NCBI RefSeq assembly: GCF_040289685.1
Contig: NZ_PSLQ01000001.1
Location: 1 to 64,000, forward strand
Origin: Pyrinomonas sp040289685
GTDB taxonomy: Bacteria; Acidobacteriota; Blastocatellia; Pyrinomonadales; Pyrinomonadaceae
DNA: 64,000 nucleotides
Direction: 5' to 3'
Below, piece by piece: positions 9,834-18,530 of this stretch. The notes beneath the pieces are model-generated. The model was given only the letters and a program-made list of their open reading frames with translations. It did not search any database and was not told where the DNA came from. How positions within the stretch are numbered: position 1 is the first letter of the stretch; each line of letters opens with the position of its first letter. Both the position numbers and the translations under genes were made by a program.

Positions 9834-12800
9834 TTAGAAGTAGAACTTCAAGGCAAGCTCGATTATGCGGTGACCGCGCTTGTTGACGATCTTGCCGAAG
9901 TTATTGATCGTCTCGTCGGAGAAGCGGAACCCTTTGGTCGGGTCACAGATGTTATCAGCCGTCCCCCCGGCGCCATTCGGTACGCCGTTGACGCGTTGAT
10001 TACAAACGACGATGAGCCGCGTGTAAATATCGTTGTTCGGATCGTCAGGACCGAACCACTGCGGATAAGCCTGATTGAAGATGTTGAAGAGGCCGGCCCT
10101 GAATTGGATCTTCTTCGTCTCCGAGATCTTGAAGTTCTTGAAGAAGGAGACGTCGTGGTTCCACCTGTGCGGACTACGCAGGTAGTAAGGCTGGATCGTC
10201 GGACCGGTCGTGCCAAGCGGTGGGATCGCAATGGCGCTCAGATCGAACATCCTGTCACCTATGCTGCTCCCACCGTTGATCTGCGGGTTTCGCAGGAATA
10301 TCGGCGCGATGCCGCCTGCCGATACGCGCGATCCTGTAAAGGCGTTGGTGCCGAAGTAAGCGATCGCGATGTTGCCATTCGGCGAGATGTCACCCGAGAA
10401 GCGCAATCTGATCGGTATGCCGCTGGCGTACGTCGTAATGCCAGACATCTGCCAACCGTTCAGCAACCCCCGAGCGAACCGGTTGTCCAAAACGCCGCGT
10501 GCCAAACCGGGGACGTTGTAGTTGTAGGATAGATTGAAGACGTGTGTCCTGTCGAACGGCAGCACGCCGTAGCTGCGACCGCGCGCATCCACCGGATCGA
10601 CTTCATCACCCGTCTCGTTGACGCCTGTGATGCCGAGCGCTTTAGAGAAGGTGTAGGTTGCAAAGTAAGTGAGATTCCCCGCCCGTCTGCTGAGCGTCGC
10701 CTGCAACGAGTGGTAGTTCGAAGTCGCAGTGAACTCCTTGTAACGGACGCTTCCGTAGGCGGGGAATGGCCTGAATTGCGCGAGCACCTGATCGTTGAGC
10801 GCGGCGCGGTGCAACGGGTTCGACAGGTCGGCGTTGCCTACAGTCCCGCTCAACAGCCTTCCAATCGGGATGTAGTTGATCTGGCGCTGTTGCGGAAGGT
10901 GCCGTCCGAAAGTGCCGACGTACCCAATCGTCGCGATGTTGCCGAAGGGCAACCGCCGTTCGAGCGTCAAGCTCGCATTGGTCGTCCGCGGCACAGCGAT
11001 CGACTCAGGATTGGCCGAATCGATGCCGACGTTGCCGACCGATCCGAACGGATTGATCCGCCCGAGATTGGCGTAGTTTAGATCGAAGGAGTAGCTGTTG
11101 AAAGATGCAGAATAGGCGTTTGGCGGCTGCGTGATCACGTAGTACTGGTAATTCCCCTGAACGCGGTTGTAGAAGACGCCCGCGCCGCCGCGGATGACCA
11201 TTTCGCCGCGCCCGCCGATGTCCCAAGCGAAACCAAGACGCGGCATCCACAGAGGTGCCGGATTATCCGTCAGCCCATCTGGTATTTCGCCTCTGGCGGC
11301 TTGCAGGATGCCGTTCGGTCGTTTTGGATCGCCGTTGACCAACACGCCTTGCGAACGCACATAAGCTTTCGGGTCGAACAACACGGCGCGCCCGGTCAAT
11401 TCCTTGTTCGTCGGGAAGTAAGCGAAACGAACGCCGTATTCAACAGTGAGGTTCGGACGGACCTTCCAGCTATCTTGAGCGAAGGCCTCGTAATTGTATA
11501 GACGGAACTTGCCTCGTGGCGTGCGGGTATCTTGACTGTACTGAGCAGGCTTGCCGACCAAAATATCCGCAAAGCTGTTGCCGGTTGAGCCGTTGCCCCA
11601 TGGCGCGTAAATCAACAACCCTTCAGCCGCACTGTGCAGGTTCTGGTATTTATTGGCCTGTTCGATCAAACCGCCGAATTTCAGCGTGTGGGCGCCGCTG
11701 ATCTTTGTCAACGTGTTCGACACTGAGTAGCTTGAGTTGTGCGCAAACAGTGGCAAACCACCGGGCTCCCAGAAATCGCCCTGCGTCAAGCCGCCCCAAC
11801 TGGTAATGAACGCGACGGGCGCATATGGGCTTTGCTGGCCGAAAGGCCCGGTATAGTTCGCTATGCCGAGTGCACTTAAAGAGACCTTCTCCGGCTCCCG
11901 ATAATCGTTGTCGAGCATGAGCTTGCTGGCACTCAACACCGTTTCGTTGGTCATCGTCGGATTAATCACGGTGGTGATGTTGAGGGCAGCAGACCGACCG
12001 AGATTGGTCCCTAAAACGTGCGACGGAAGTTCATAGGCCGATGGGTTCCACCACAAGCCGCGCGCATAGTCCTGCTCTTCGGATTCACGCGCCAGTCGGA
12101 GATAGGCCGTCACCTTGTCGTTGGGCTTGTAGTCAAAGCGCAAGACGCCTTGCGTCCGATTGATCGGTTGTAGGCCGCTGAATTGGTAATTGAACCGCCC
12201 GGTCGGGTCGTTGAAATTGGGCAACGGATATAGGTTGAGAAAAGCTCGCCCAATGGGCGTGATCTGACTTGGATCGAGATTGAAAATCCCGCCCGTGTAT
12301 TGATGCCGGAAGTTCCTTCCCTGACGTTGCTCCAAGGTGGGCACGAGGTCGAATCTCACGCCGGGATCGACCTTTTGCCTCTGGATTTCGAAACCGAAGA
12401 AGAAGAAGAGCTTGTCCCGGAAGCAGTTGCCCACGGGACCGCCTTCGCCAAACCTCGGCAAACAGATCGGCCCGCCGATGTTGCCTCCCGGGTACTGATA
12501 GATCTCCTTTTGCCGTTCCAAACCGAACGTCGCCCTCGAACGATCGTTGGCGTTCAGCTTGTAGTGGCGCAAATAGTCGTAGAGCGTCCCATGGAATTCG
12601 CGTCCGCCGCCCTTGGTCGTGGCCGTGATCTGCACGCCACTCGCCCCGTATTCGGGGAGGTAGTTGCTTGTTTGGACTTTGACCTCTTGCACCATGTCGT
12701 TGTTCGCGGTGATGATCGTCCCGTTGTTTGAGCCGATGTCGATCACGCGCGAACCATCGATGCTTACGTTGTTGTTCTCGCCGCGAACTCCGTTGACGTT

Positions 12801-13388
12801 GTAACGACTGTTGGCGTTGGCGCCCGAATTGAAGCCGATGGATTGGAAGCCAGGATCATCAGGAAAGGGGGCGACTACGCCCGGCAGAATGCGCAAAAGC
12901 TCCAGCGAACTCCGGCTGACGATCGAAAGGTTATCGATCTGCTGCGCGGTGATCGTGTTCTCTCGCGCGCCCGTTTCGGTCTGAATCTGTTCGGCTTCGG
13001 CCGTAACCGTAACGGTTTCGGTTGGGGCACCGACTTCGAGCGTGACCTCAAGCCCGCGCGTATCGTTCGGATTGAGCGAGATGCGCTGCTCTGAGGCCTT
13101 GAAGTTAGCGGCCTCGATGCGCACGGTGTATGTGCCGGGATTGAGCGAAGCAAAACCGGTCGTGCCTTCGCCGCTCGTCTCTGCGCGTCGTTGCTCTCCC
13201 GTGCGTTCGCTCGTCAAGATAACGGTCGCTTTCGGAACGACCGCGCCGTTTGGGTCTTTGACCGTAACGCGCAGCGTCGCGCTGCCGCTCGCTTGTCCCA
13301 AGCAGACGGGCGAAGAAGAGAGCACCAATAGCAGAATGACGAGTGCTCGGCTCCATATCGCGTCCTTTCGGTTGCCTATGCCGAACAT
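9834..13388 (-). CDS. TonB-dependent outer-membrane receptor with carboxypeptidase-regulatory N-terminal domain (Oar-like)
   Basis: An outer-membrane, TonB-energised transporter of the very long type abundant in Acidobacteriota. Start ATG 13388 follows GGAGG by ten bases and opens a signal peptide (WSRALVILLLVLSSSPVCLGQ). Next comes a CarboxypepD_reg-like beta-sandwich (ATLRVTVKDPNGAVVPKATV, about residues 37-125), then a plug domain (YNVNGVRGENNNVSIDGS; STRTSNYLPEYG-like region) and a long beta-barrel ending in LALKFYF with a terminal Phe, as expected for BAM-dependent insertion. About 1184 residues. It lies convergent with the hydrolase row, so it may import the oligosaccharides released there (inference; the substrate cannot be read from sequence). 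Confidence 0.92.
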   Translation of the reverse strand: MFGIGNRKDAIWSRALVILLLVLSSSPVCLGQASGSATLRVTVKDPNGAVVPKATVILTSERTGEQRRAETSGEGTTGFASLNPGTYTVRIEAANFKASEQRISLNPNDTRGLEVTLEVGAPTETVTVTAEAEQIQTETGARENTITAQQIDNLSIVSRSSLELLRILPGVVAPFPDDPGFQSIGFNSGANANSRYNVNGVRGENNNVSIDGSRVIDIGSNNGTIITANNDMVQEVKVQTSNYLPEYGASGVQITATTKGGGREFHGTLYDYLRHYKLNANDRSRATFGLERQKEIYQYPGGNIGGPICLPRFGEGGPVGNCFRDKLFFFFGFEIQRQKVDPGVRFDLVPTLEQRQGRNFRHQYTGGIFNLDPSQITPIGRAFLNLYPLPNFNDPTGRFNYQFSGLQPINRTQGVLRFDYKPNDKVTAYLRLARESEEQDYARGLWWNPSAYELPSHVLGTNLGRSAALNITTVINPTMTNETVLSASKLMLDNDYREPEKVSLSALGIANYTGPFGQQSPYAPVAFITSWGGLTQGDFWEPGGLPLFAHNSSYSVSNTLTKISGAHTLKFGGLIEQANKYQNLHSAAEGLLIYAPWGNGSTGNSFADILVGKPAQYSQDTRTPRGKFRLYNYEAFAQDSWKVRPNLTVEYGVRFAYFPTNKELTGRAVLFDPKAYVRSQGVLVNGDPKRPNGILQAARGEIPDGLTDNPAPLWMPRLGFAWDIGGRGEMVIRGGAGVFYNRVQGNYQYYVITQPPNAYSASFNSYSFDLNYANLGRINPFGSVGNVGIDSANPESIAVPRTTNASLTLERRLPFGNIATIGYVGTFGRHLPQQRQINYIPIGRLLSGTVGNADLSNPLHRAALNDQVLAQFRPFPAYGSVRYKEFTATSNYHSLQATLSRRAGNLTYFATYTFSKALGITGVNETGDEVDPVDARGRSYGVLPFDRTHVFNLSYNYNVPGLARGVLDNRFARGLLNGWQMSGITTYASGIPIRLRFSGDISPNGNIAIAYFGTNAFTGSRVSAGGIAPIFLRNPQINGGSSIGDRMFDLSAIAIPPLGTTGPTIQPYYLRSPHRWNHDVSFFKNFKISETKKIQFRAGLFNIFNQAYPQWFGPDDPNNDIYTRLIVVCNQRVNGVPNGAGGTADNICDPTKGFRFSDETINNFGKIVNKRGHRIIELALKFYF

Positions 13389-13576
13389 TTTCAAAGGACC
13401 TCCAAAACGGGATCTTCGCCGGATGATTCCAAAGTCACGGGAACTAGATTTCGTCCGAAAGAAACGAGCGTTAATTCGTCCACGAATCAAACTTTCTATT
13501 CAAATCCATAGGAAGTATGGTCAACAAACGACTCGACCGAAAATGTTCCCGCTAAAAGAACCGGGGAATCGCCGGC

Positions 13577-13606
13577 AATATACTTCTGCGCCTGGCTTTT
13601 TGTCAA
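13577..13606 (-). promoter_or_regulatory. Promoter of the TonB receptor gene
   Basis: On the minus strand a perfect TTGACA (13601-13606) is followed after 18 bases by TATATT (13577-13582). This predicts a 5' leader of about 180 bases. Confidence 0.65.
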
Positions 13607-14546
13607 TAATTTTTTCAAACCAAAGTTATATTCCGCAATTTGTTCTGTGAACGGACTTTGTGGCCACAGCGCGAGCGCCGCATGAGCTGTTCTGCCCGCC
13701 GAAGCAGGGGCATAGCCTTTTCTTTGCGAGAACACGAGAGGCAGGGTAAAGCCCGCCAGGGATCCATTCTTTATACGGAGATCCGCTCTTAAACAAGTTT
13801 GAGGGTCTTAGTCGAAGGTCCCAATCGTAGCACAAAGCTCTGGACGGTTTCGGTAGTATCTCCGCAAGAGGGGACGGCGCTGCTTGGACGTGCGGTCCCA
13901 TTCGAGATTTCCGGAGTTCATTTCAATAGGTCTTCACAAGAAGAGACAAAGTTGCCCGAAGGCTTGTTGCCCTCTCAGCTTCAACCATCCCCAATGAATC
14001 TTTTCCGAAAGAGCCTTGATGGATGATGGCAGGCCCGAATCTTAAGCGTCGAATCGAAAAAAACGCGGAAAGCAAAGAGAATCGACCTCTCTATTCTCGA
14101 CTCTCATCGTCTCTCAGCCTTCTTCCTCTGTATAGAGCGGCTCAACTTATGTTCCTCTGCTACTCGTACCTTACTCGATCCGGCGCTAATTACCGCACGA
14201 AGAGCGCCGCCATCATGATCTACGGACTGACCAGGGTGATTGCACGTCGTCGGTTTAGCAGCTCGGGCGGATTAGACAAGTCCGCATGATATTTGGACCG
14301 ACGACGATGATTACACGAAGAGCGTCGCCATTTGCTCTTCTCAGTCATTTCTTGCTCGTTCAGATCGTGAATCCAGAGACGCTTGCAGCGAGCTTGGTGC
14401 TCATCCTCCCCATATATTCGTGCCGCAAAGGAACGCACAGAGAAAAGTCGCTCGATCGTCGGCGAAACTGGGATGAGATCCATTCACCGCAGACGCGAGA
14501 TCGAGAAAAGATTCCCTCACGATCCTCGAAGCCTTGCGCCCTGTCG
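13607..14546. other. Long non-coding stretch
   Basis: About 0.94 kb with lower GC than its surroundings and no supported gene; frames of 75-91 codons lack any recognisable feature. A short imperfect repeat (CACGAAGAGCG followed by a CGCCAT segment) occurs near 14197 and 14315. It could be a decayed region or an extended divergent regulatory region. Confidence 0.45.
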
Positions 14547-14575
14547 TTGCTAAAAGGTCGGCCCCGGTTTATAGT
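14547..14575 (+). promoter_or_regulatory. Promoter of the 178-residue orphan gene
   Basis: TTGCTA (14547-14552), 17 bases, TATAGT (14570-14575). The gene starts about 140 bases downstream. Confidence 0.5.
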
Positions 14576-14719
14576 ATGAGCACACACATCCCCCGCGATT
14601 GGCGGCAAGAACCGTCGGTTGTGCCGCCGTCTCGCAAGCATGCAAGTGCACGCCGACCCCAACGTCACTTGAATGAGCGCGAGAAGTTATTAGGTTGTTC
14701 TGACCAAGGAGGTAAGACG

Positions 14720-15256
14720 ATGAATCGATTCTTTAAAGGCGGGGACCTAGAAAAATATCTGAGTTTCCGCTGTTCGCAACTCATTCAGGACATTGAGGGG
14801 CTAGGTCCACACTGCCTCGTCAAAAACGACGAGCCAGCGCTTTGCGCGCAACTTTTGCTGCGCTACAAGATCTGCGCCCCGCGTTTGATCTGCGAGCGGT
14901 TGCGCCTGATCGAAGGCGATCCCAAAACGCTTACGCTTGCCGTGCCATTCGATGGCGACGCGACGTTGCTCGCCTTTGGCATCGCGCTTTCGCGCAACAA
15001 AGCTTTCTCGCGTTGCGAGATCAGGAACCGCGAACTCCGCCTTCATATCGAACCCACTGCCAGCGGCAAGGTGCGCGAGATCGTCGCGCAGTTGCAAGAC
15101 GAGTTGCAAAGCCTAGAGAAGATCGCCGCGCAATACAACGACACTTTGGAGCAAGTGATTCACGAGCACCTTGCCCGCCTCAGACAAGACTTGAACTTCG
15201 TCGGGCGGCAACCGTCCGATCCTAAGCTGCGCCGCGCGACGGTGCGCGCTGTTTAA
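14720..15256 (+). CDS. Protein of unknown function, 178 residues
   Basis: I do not recognise a family. ATG 14720 has a near-perfect Shine-Dalgarno (AAGGAGGT at 14707-14714), suggesting high translation. The sequence starts MNRFFKGGDLEKYLSFRC, has two short Cys/Leu-rich helices, a central segment (LTLAVPFDGDATLLAFGIAL) that looks like a small alpha/beta fold, and a helical Gln/Glu-rich C-terminus (about residues 118-160) suited to coiled-coil contact. There is no signal peptide or membrane segment, so it is probably cytoplasmic. It stands alone with its own promoter and a strong terminator. Confidence 0.75.
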   Translation: MNRFFKGGDLEKYLSFRCSQLIQDIEGLGPHCLVKNDEPALCAQLLLRYKICAPRLICERLRLIEGDPKTLTLAVPFDGDATLLAFGIALSRNKAFSRCEIRNRELRLHIEPTASGKVREIVAQLQDELQSLEKIAAQYNDTLEQVIHEHLARLRQDLNFVGRQPSDPKLRRATVRAV

Positions 15257-15287
15257 ACTCTCTTCGGCGAAGAGCGTTCGCCAGAGC

Positions 15288-15342
15288 GAGGCACGCGAGA
15301 AGAATCAGAAGGCAAAAGGTTTTCTCGCGTGCCTCGATTTTT
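15288..15342 (+). terminator. Rho-independent terminator
   Basis: A perfect 14-bp stem: 15288-15301 pairs with 15322-15335, followed by GATTTTTC. It is placed for the + strand gene ending at 15256; on the minus strand there is no T-tract. Confidence 0.85.
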
Positions 15343-15357
15343 CAGGCGATGGCATTT

Positions 15358-16518
15358 TCAGTAGCGGAGGAAAGCGCCGATGCCGCCTTCCGCTTGAAGG
15401 CGTTCGCCCGCTGCGCCTCGCACTAGCTCGACCTGTGCTTGTTGATCAGCAGCGCGCGTGGCCGCTTCCTCGAGTAAATCGTCCGCTGGTTGCAACGGCG
15501 AGCCACAGTAATCACACGTTTTGCGCTCGCCGACAAACAACGCCCCGCAGTTGCTGCACCGCGCTCCTTCGAAGCGCGCGCGGTCGGCGTAAAGGAGCCG
15601 CAGGATACGCCCTTCCTGCAACGCGAGCAAAGTCGGTTCAATGCCGAGCACGGCTTGCGCCCCTTTGCGCGCGGCGGTGATCAATTCTTCGACGGCACGT
15701 AGCTCGCGTTCGCGTTCGATCTTCTCCTCGATACGCAGTGTTTCGGCTAACACGTCGCTTGCGCTCGCTTCAATTGGCATCGCAATGGAAGCGACGACGC
15801 GCTCTTGTAGGTGCTTGGGCAACAGATCGGCGAGCTCGCTCGTCGCTTCCACTGGGCCAGCAAGTATCAAGCGACCGAGTTCATATCGGCGTGCCAATTC
15901 GTCCATCATCTCCGCGACCGTCTTCAAGTGGTGCTTGGCGTGCTCGTCCGCTTTGCGCTGAATGTTCATTTGCGAACGCGAGTGATCGGTGCCCGTCGTC
16001 TTGATGTGCCGGACTTCGAGATCATTGAACGCCTCGCGCTCCTCTTCGATCTCGCCGAGAAAGACCGTAAACAAACGCGCTCGTTCGCTATCGGTCAACA
16101 CCACGCCGTAGCGTTCGTATTCGTCGATGATCTCCAACAGAGGACGCATGTAAGGAGTCTCTTCCCACCGCGCCTGGCTGCGTAGCGGGACGTTGATCGG
16201 GCGCGCCCAAAACAGATCTTCCGAAGCGTCGCAGAAGATGGCGAGGCTGCGCGCGTGCGCTTCGTAATCGGTGATGAAACGTTGCACGCGCTCGACGTCG
16301 GCAGCGAACTCCCGCTGCAACTCTTTCTGTCTGGACTTGTCTTGCAGCGCCGCGATGCTGTTTTCGATCGGGCGCAGCGCGTTTTTGAGTTGAACTAGGA
16401 AGGCATGATTGATGTTGGTTGCCTCAGCCGGTTCGGCATGCAAAAAGAGACTCAATACAGGGCTACCCGGTTTCGGCGCCCGCGTCATCAAGGCTTCGAT
16501 CTCGTTTTTGGTGATCAC
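15358..16518 (-). CDS. Bacterial release-factor-like protein (eRF1/Vms1-type, baeRF family)
   Basis: A homologue of the archaeo-eukaryotic release factor fold found in bacteria (baeRF families), thought to act on stalled ribosomes or peptidyl-tRNA. Start GTG 16518 follows GAGGAGGAG; the upstream open frame is unlikely to be translated. Visible: LSLFLHAEPAEATNINHAF at the N-terminus, VVLTDSERARLFTVFLGEIEE and RLILAGPVEATSELADLLP of the central eRF1-like domain, and a C-terminal zinc-ribbon-like pair of CxxC motifs (CSNCG near residue 325, CDYCG about 16 residues on). It probably belongs to baeRF family 10; the subgroup is uncertain. About 386 residues. It stands upstream of nothing obviously translational: its neighbour is a PLD-family enzyme. 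Confidence 0.75.
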   Translation of the reverse strand: MITKNEIEALMTRAPKPGSPVLSLFLHAEPAEATNINHAFLVQLKNALRPIENSIAALQDKSRQKELQREFAADVERVQRFITDYEAHARSLAIFCDASEDLFWARPINVPLRSQARWEETPYMRPLLEIIDEYERYGVVLTDSERARLFTVFLGEIEEEREAFNDLEVRHIKTTGTDHSRSQMNIQRKADEHAKHHLKTVAEMMDELARRYELGRLILAGPVEATSELADLLPKHLQERVVASIAMPIEASASDVLAETLRIEEKIERERELRAVEELITAARKGAQAVLGIEPTLLALQEGRILRLLYADRARFEGARCSNCGALFVGERKTCDYCGSPLQPADDLLEEAATRAADQQAQVELVRGAAGERLQAEGGIGAFLRY

Positions 16519-16564
16519 CTTGCTTCTCCTCCTCGATCGGGCCAAAATCTGAAAACGCTCCGTT

Positions 16565-18082
16565 TCAATCGCTTTCGGAAGGCTTCGCGGCAACTGACTC
16601 ACCGCGCGCGGGAGGCGCGGCGGTCGCCGCAGCTTTGCCATGCAACTCCCAAGCGCGATAAAGCAGCGATACTCCCGTCCACAACATGATCACGGCGAGC
16701 GGGATCGTCAGCAAGCGCGGCCAGACCACCGAAAGGACCGTCAACGCAACGAGCAACAGACCGACGCTCAGCATGATGCGCGCTTCAGCTGGACCGAGCG
16801 TCCGATGGTCTGTGATCGCCGCTTCGACGACGTTGCCAATGCGCACCACGCCCGCCGCCGCACGGCTCGCGCTTCCATGACCGATGCGCGGACGCCTTTT
16901 GCGGCGTTGGCGCGGAGCGATCGTCTCCACTCGTCGGCGCGCGCTTAAAACGATCTCCGTCGCGTTGGTCAAATCTTCAAGATACATCTCTTCCATTTGC
17001 CGCGCAAATCTTCCGTCTTCGATCGCCACGTCGAGTTCCCAATTGCCGATCCAACTGGCGATGTTCAGATTGCTCGAGCCAACGCGCGCCCAACGCCCAT
17101 CTGCGACAGCCGTCTTGGCGTGAAGCATCGGCCCGTTCCATTCGAAGATGCGCACGCCGGCTTCGAGCAGCGGACGGTAGCCAGCGCGCGATAGCGCTCG
17201 CATCAAGATGACGTCGCTTGCGCCGGGCACAAGCAGACGAACGTCGACGCCATCCATCGCTGCTGAGCGAAGCGCCTGCACGTAGGGCGTCGTGCCGACG
17301 AAGTAAGCGTCCGTTAACCAGAGCGTCTGCCGCGCCGCGGCGGCGATCAACTGGTCCAGACGATAAGTGCCAGCGGAATTCGGCACGCCGGCGATGACGC
17401 GCAACGCGACGTCGCCTTCGGGCGCGATCCCTTCGCGCGTCGGCAAGGTCTCTGGCGGAAGCGGGTCGCCAGTCGCCGCCCAGCTCTGTGCAAAAGCGAG
17501 TTCCAGATCGGCGACCGCTGGACCGCGGATCTCAACCCCCGTGTCGCGCCACGGGTCAATCCCTTTGTCGGGGTAGCCAACCCAATCTTGACCGACGCAC
17601 AATCCAGAGACGAACCCGATGCGCCCATCGATGATGAGCACTTTGCGGTGGTCGCGGCTCAGCCAACCGAAGGGGCTGTCGAGCTGCGGCGGATTGAAGC
17701 AACGCACCTCGACGCCCGCCGCCTGCAACCAGCGCCAGAATTTGCGCGATGCCGCGCCGAGCGCGCCGAGCCAGTCGTAGATCAAACGGACGCGGACGCC
17801 CTGTGCGGCCTTCTCCATCAAAGCTTCGGCAAACCGTCGCCCGACGTCGTCTTCATGGATGATGTAGCATTCGAAATGGACCGTGCGTTTGGCCGATGCG
17901 ATGGCGTCCAGCCATGCCGGGTAATTTTCCGCCGCATCTTTGAGCAAGCGCACGCGATTGCCCGCGACGAGCGGCGCCCCAGCCGCGCGCGAAAAGGCCT
18001 GTTCGGCAAGCGTGCGGGCAGGCGAGACTGGCTCGTAGCTGGTCCGCTCGGACAACCAAACCCTCGTCCTGCTGCGACCCAT
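16565..18082 (-). CDS. Phospholipase D superfamily protein, cardiolipin synthase-like
   Basis: Enzymes of this family transfer phosphatidyl groups (cardiolipin synthesis) or hydrolyse phosphodiesters. Both HKD motifs are present: HRKVLIIDGRIGFVSG in the first half and HAKTAVADGRWARVGSSNLN in the second. Start ATG 18082 has GGGGAG seven bases upstream; a TTG at 18097 is less likely. Unlike standard cardiolipin synthase, which has N-terminal membrane helices, the two membrane segments here are at the C-terminus (IMLSVGLLLVALTVLSVV and LTIPLAVIMLWTGVSLLY), after a basic linker (RRKRRPRIGHG). It could be ClsB-like. It ends 47 bases before the release-factor-like gene and may be co-transcribed with it. 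Confidence 0.82.
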   Translation of the reverse strand: MGRSRTRVWLSERTSYEPVSPARTLAEQAFSRAAGAPLVAGNRVRLLKDAAENYPAWLDAIASAKRTVHFECYIIHEDDVGRRFAEALMEKAAQGVRVRLIYDWLGALGAASRKFWRWLQAAGVEVRCFNPPQLDSPFGWLSRDHRKVLIIDGRIGFVSGLCVGQDWVGYPDKGIDPWRDTGVEIRGPAVADLELAFAQSWAATGDPLPPETLPTREGIAPEGDVALRVIAGVPNSAGTYRLDQLIAAAARQTLWLTDAYFVGTTPYVQALRSAAMDGVDVRLLVPGASDVILMRALSRAGYRPLLEAGVRIFEWNGPMLHAKTAVADGRWARVGSSNLNIASWIGNWELDVAIEDGRFARQMEEMYLEDLTNATEIVLSARRRVETIAPRQRRKRRPRIGHGSASRAAAGVVRIGNVVEAAITDHRTLGPAEARIMLSVGLLLVALTVLSVVWPRLLTIPLAVIMLWTGVSLLYRAWELHGKAAATAAPPARGESVAAKPSESD

Positions 18083-18530
18083 CGGCGTTCTCCCCAAAAC
18101 TGTGAACGATCCCGAAAAGGATCCGAGCCTCTCGATTCTACCCCATCAGCCAGAACGATCGCGAAGGATCGGGGCGACGAGATAGAGTTCGTCAGGTTGG
18201 GCGCCGCAGCCTCGATTTGAAAACAGCCATGGTTGTAAGCGCCCAACATGTCATCCCTGAGAATCAAGAACATCCAGCGCCGGTGATGAATTCGTCTAGG
18301 GGTTGAGGACTGCTCGTGAGAGTGTGAACGAAAGACAAAATTAGGACGGCTACCCATGGCTCGCGTGGCTACGGCTTTTGCCCCTATCTGAACCTGCTCG
18401 CTGTTGGCGAGCGGATCGTTCGCCGTAGCGGGTTCGTACCGAAAATGCACGAGACGTTTTCGTGATATACGTCGAGCGCTGCAACCTATTCGTTGAAGCT
18501 CGTATCAAACATTGCACAAGGCGTTCGCAG
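18083..18530. other. Intergenic region
   Basis: No gene is supported between the phosphodiesterase stop and the PLD gene start, both on the minus strand. It presumably carries the promoter for the PLD gene, but I could not identify a clear one. Confidence 0.45.

Noticed and set aside
13799..14289. Two consecutive + strand frames of 75 and 88 codons
   Set aside because: No homology, no Shine-Dalgarno, and composition like non-coding sequence.
17818..18450. Minus-strand 210-codon frame crossing the PLD start region
   Set aside because: It overlaps the PLD coding sequence in another frame and shows no feature of its own.
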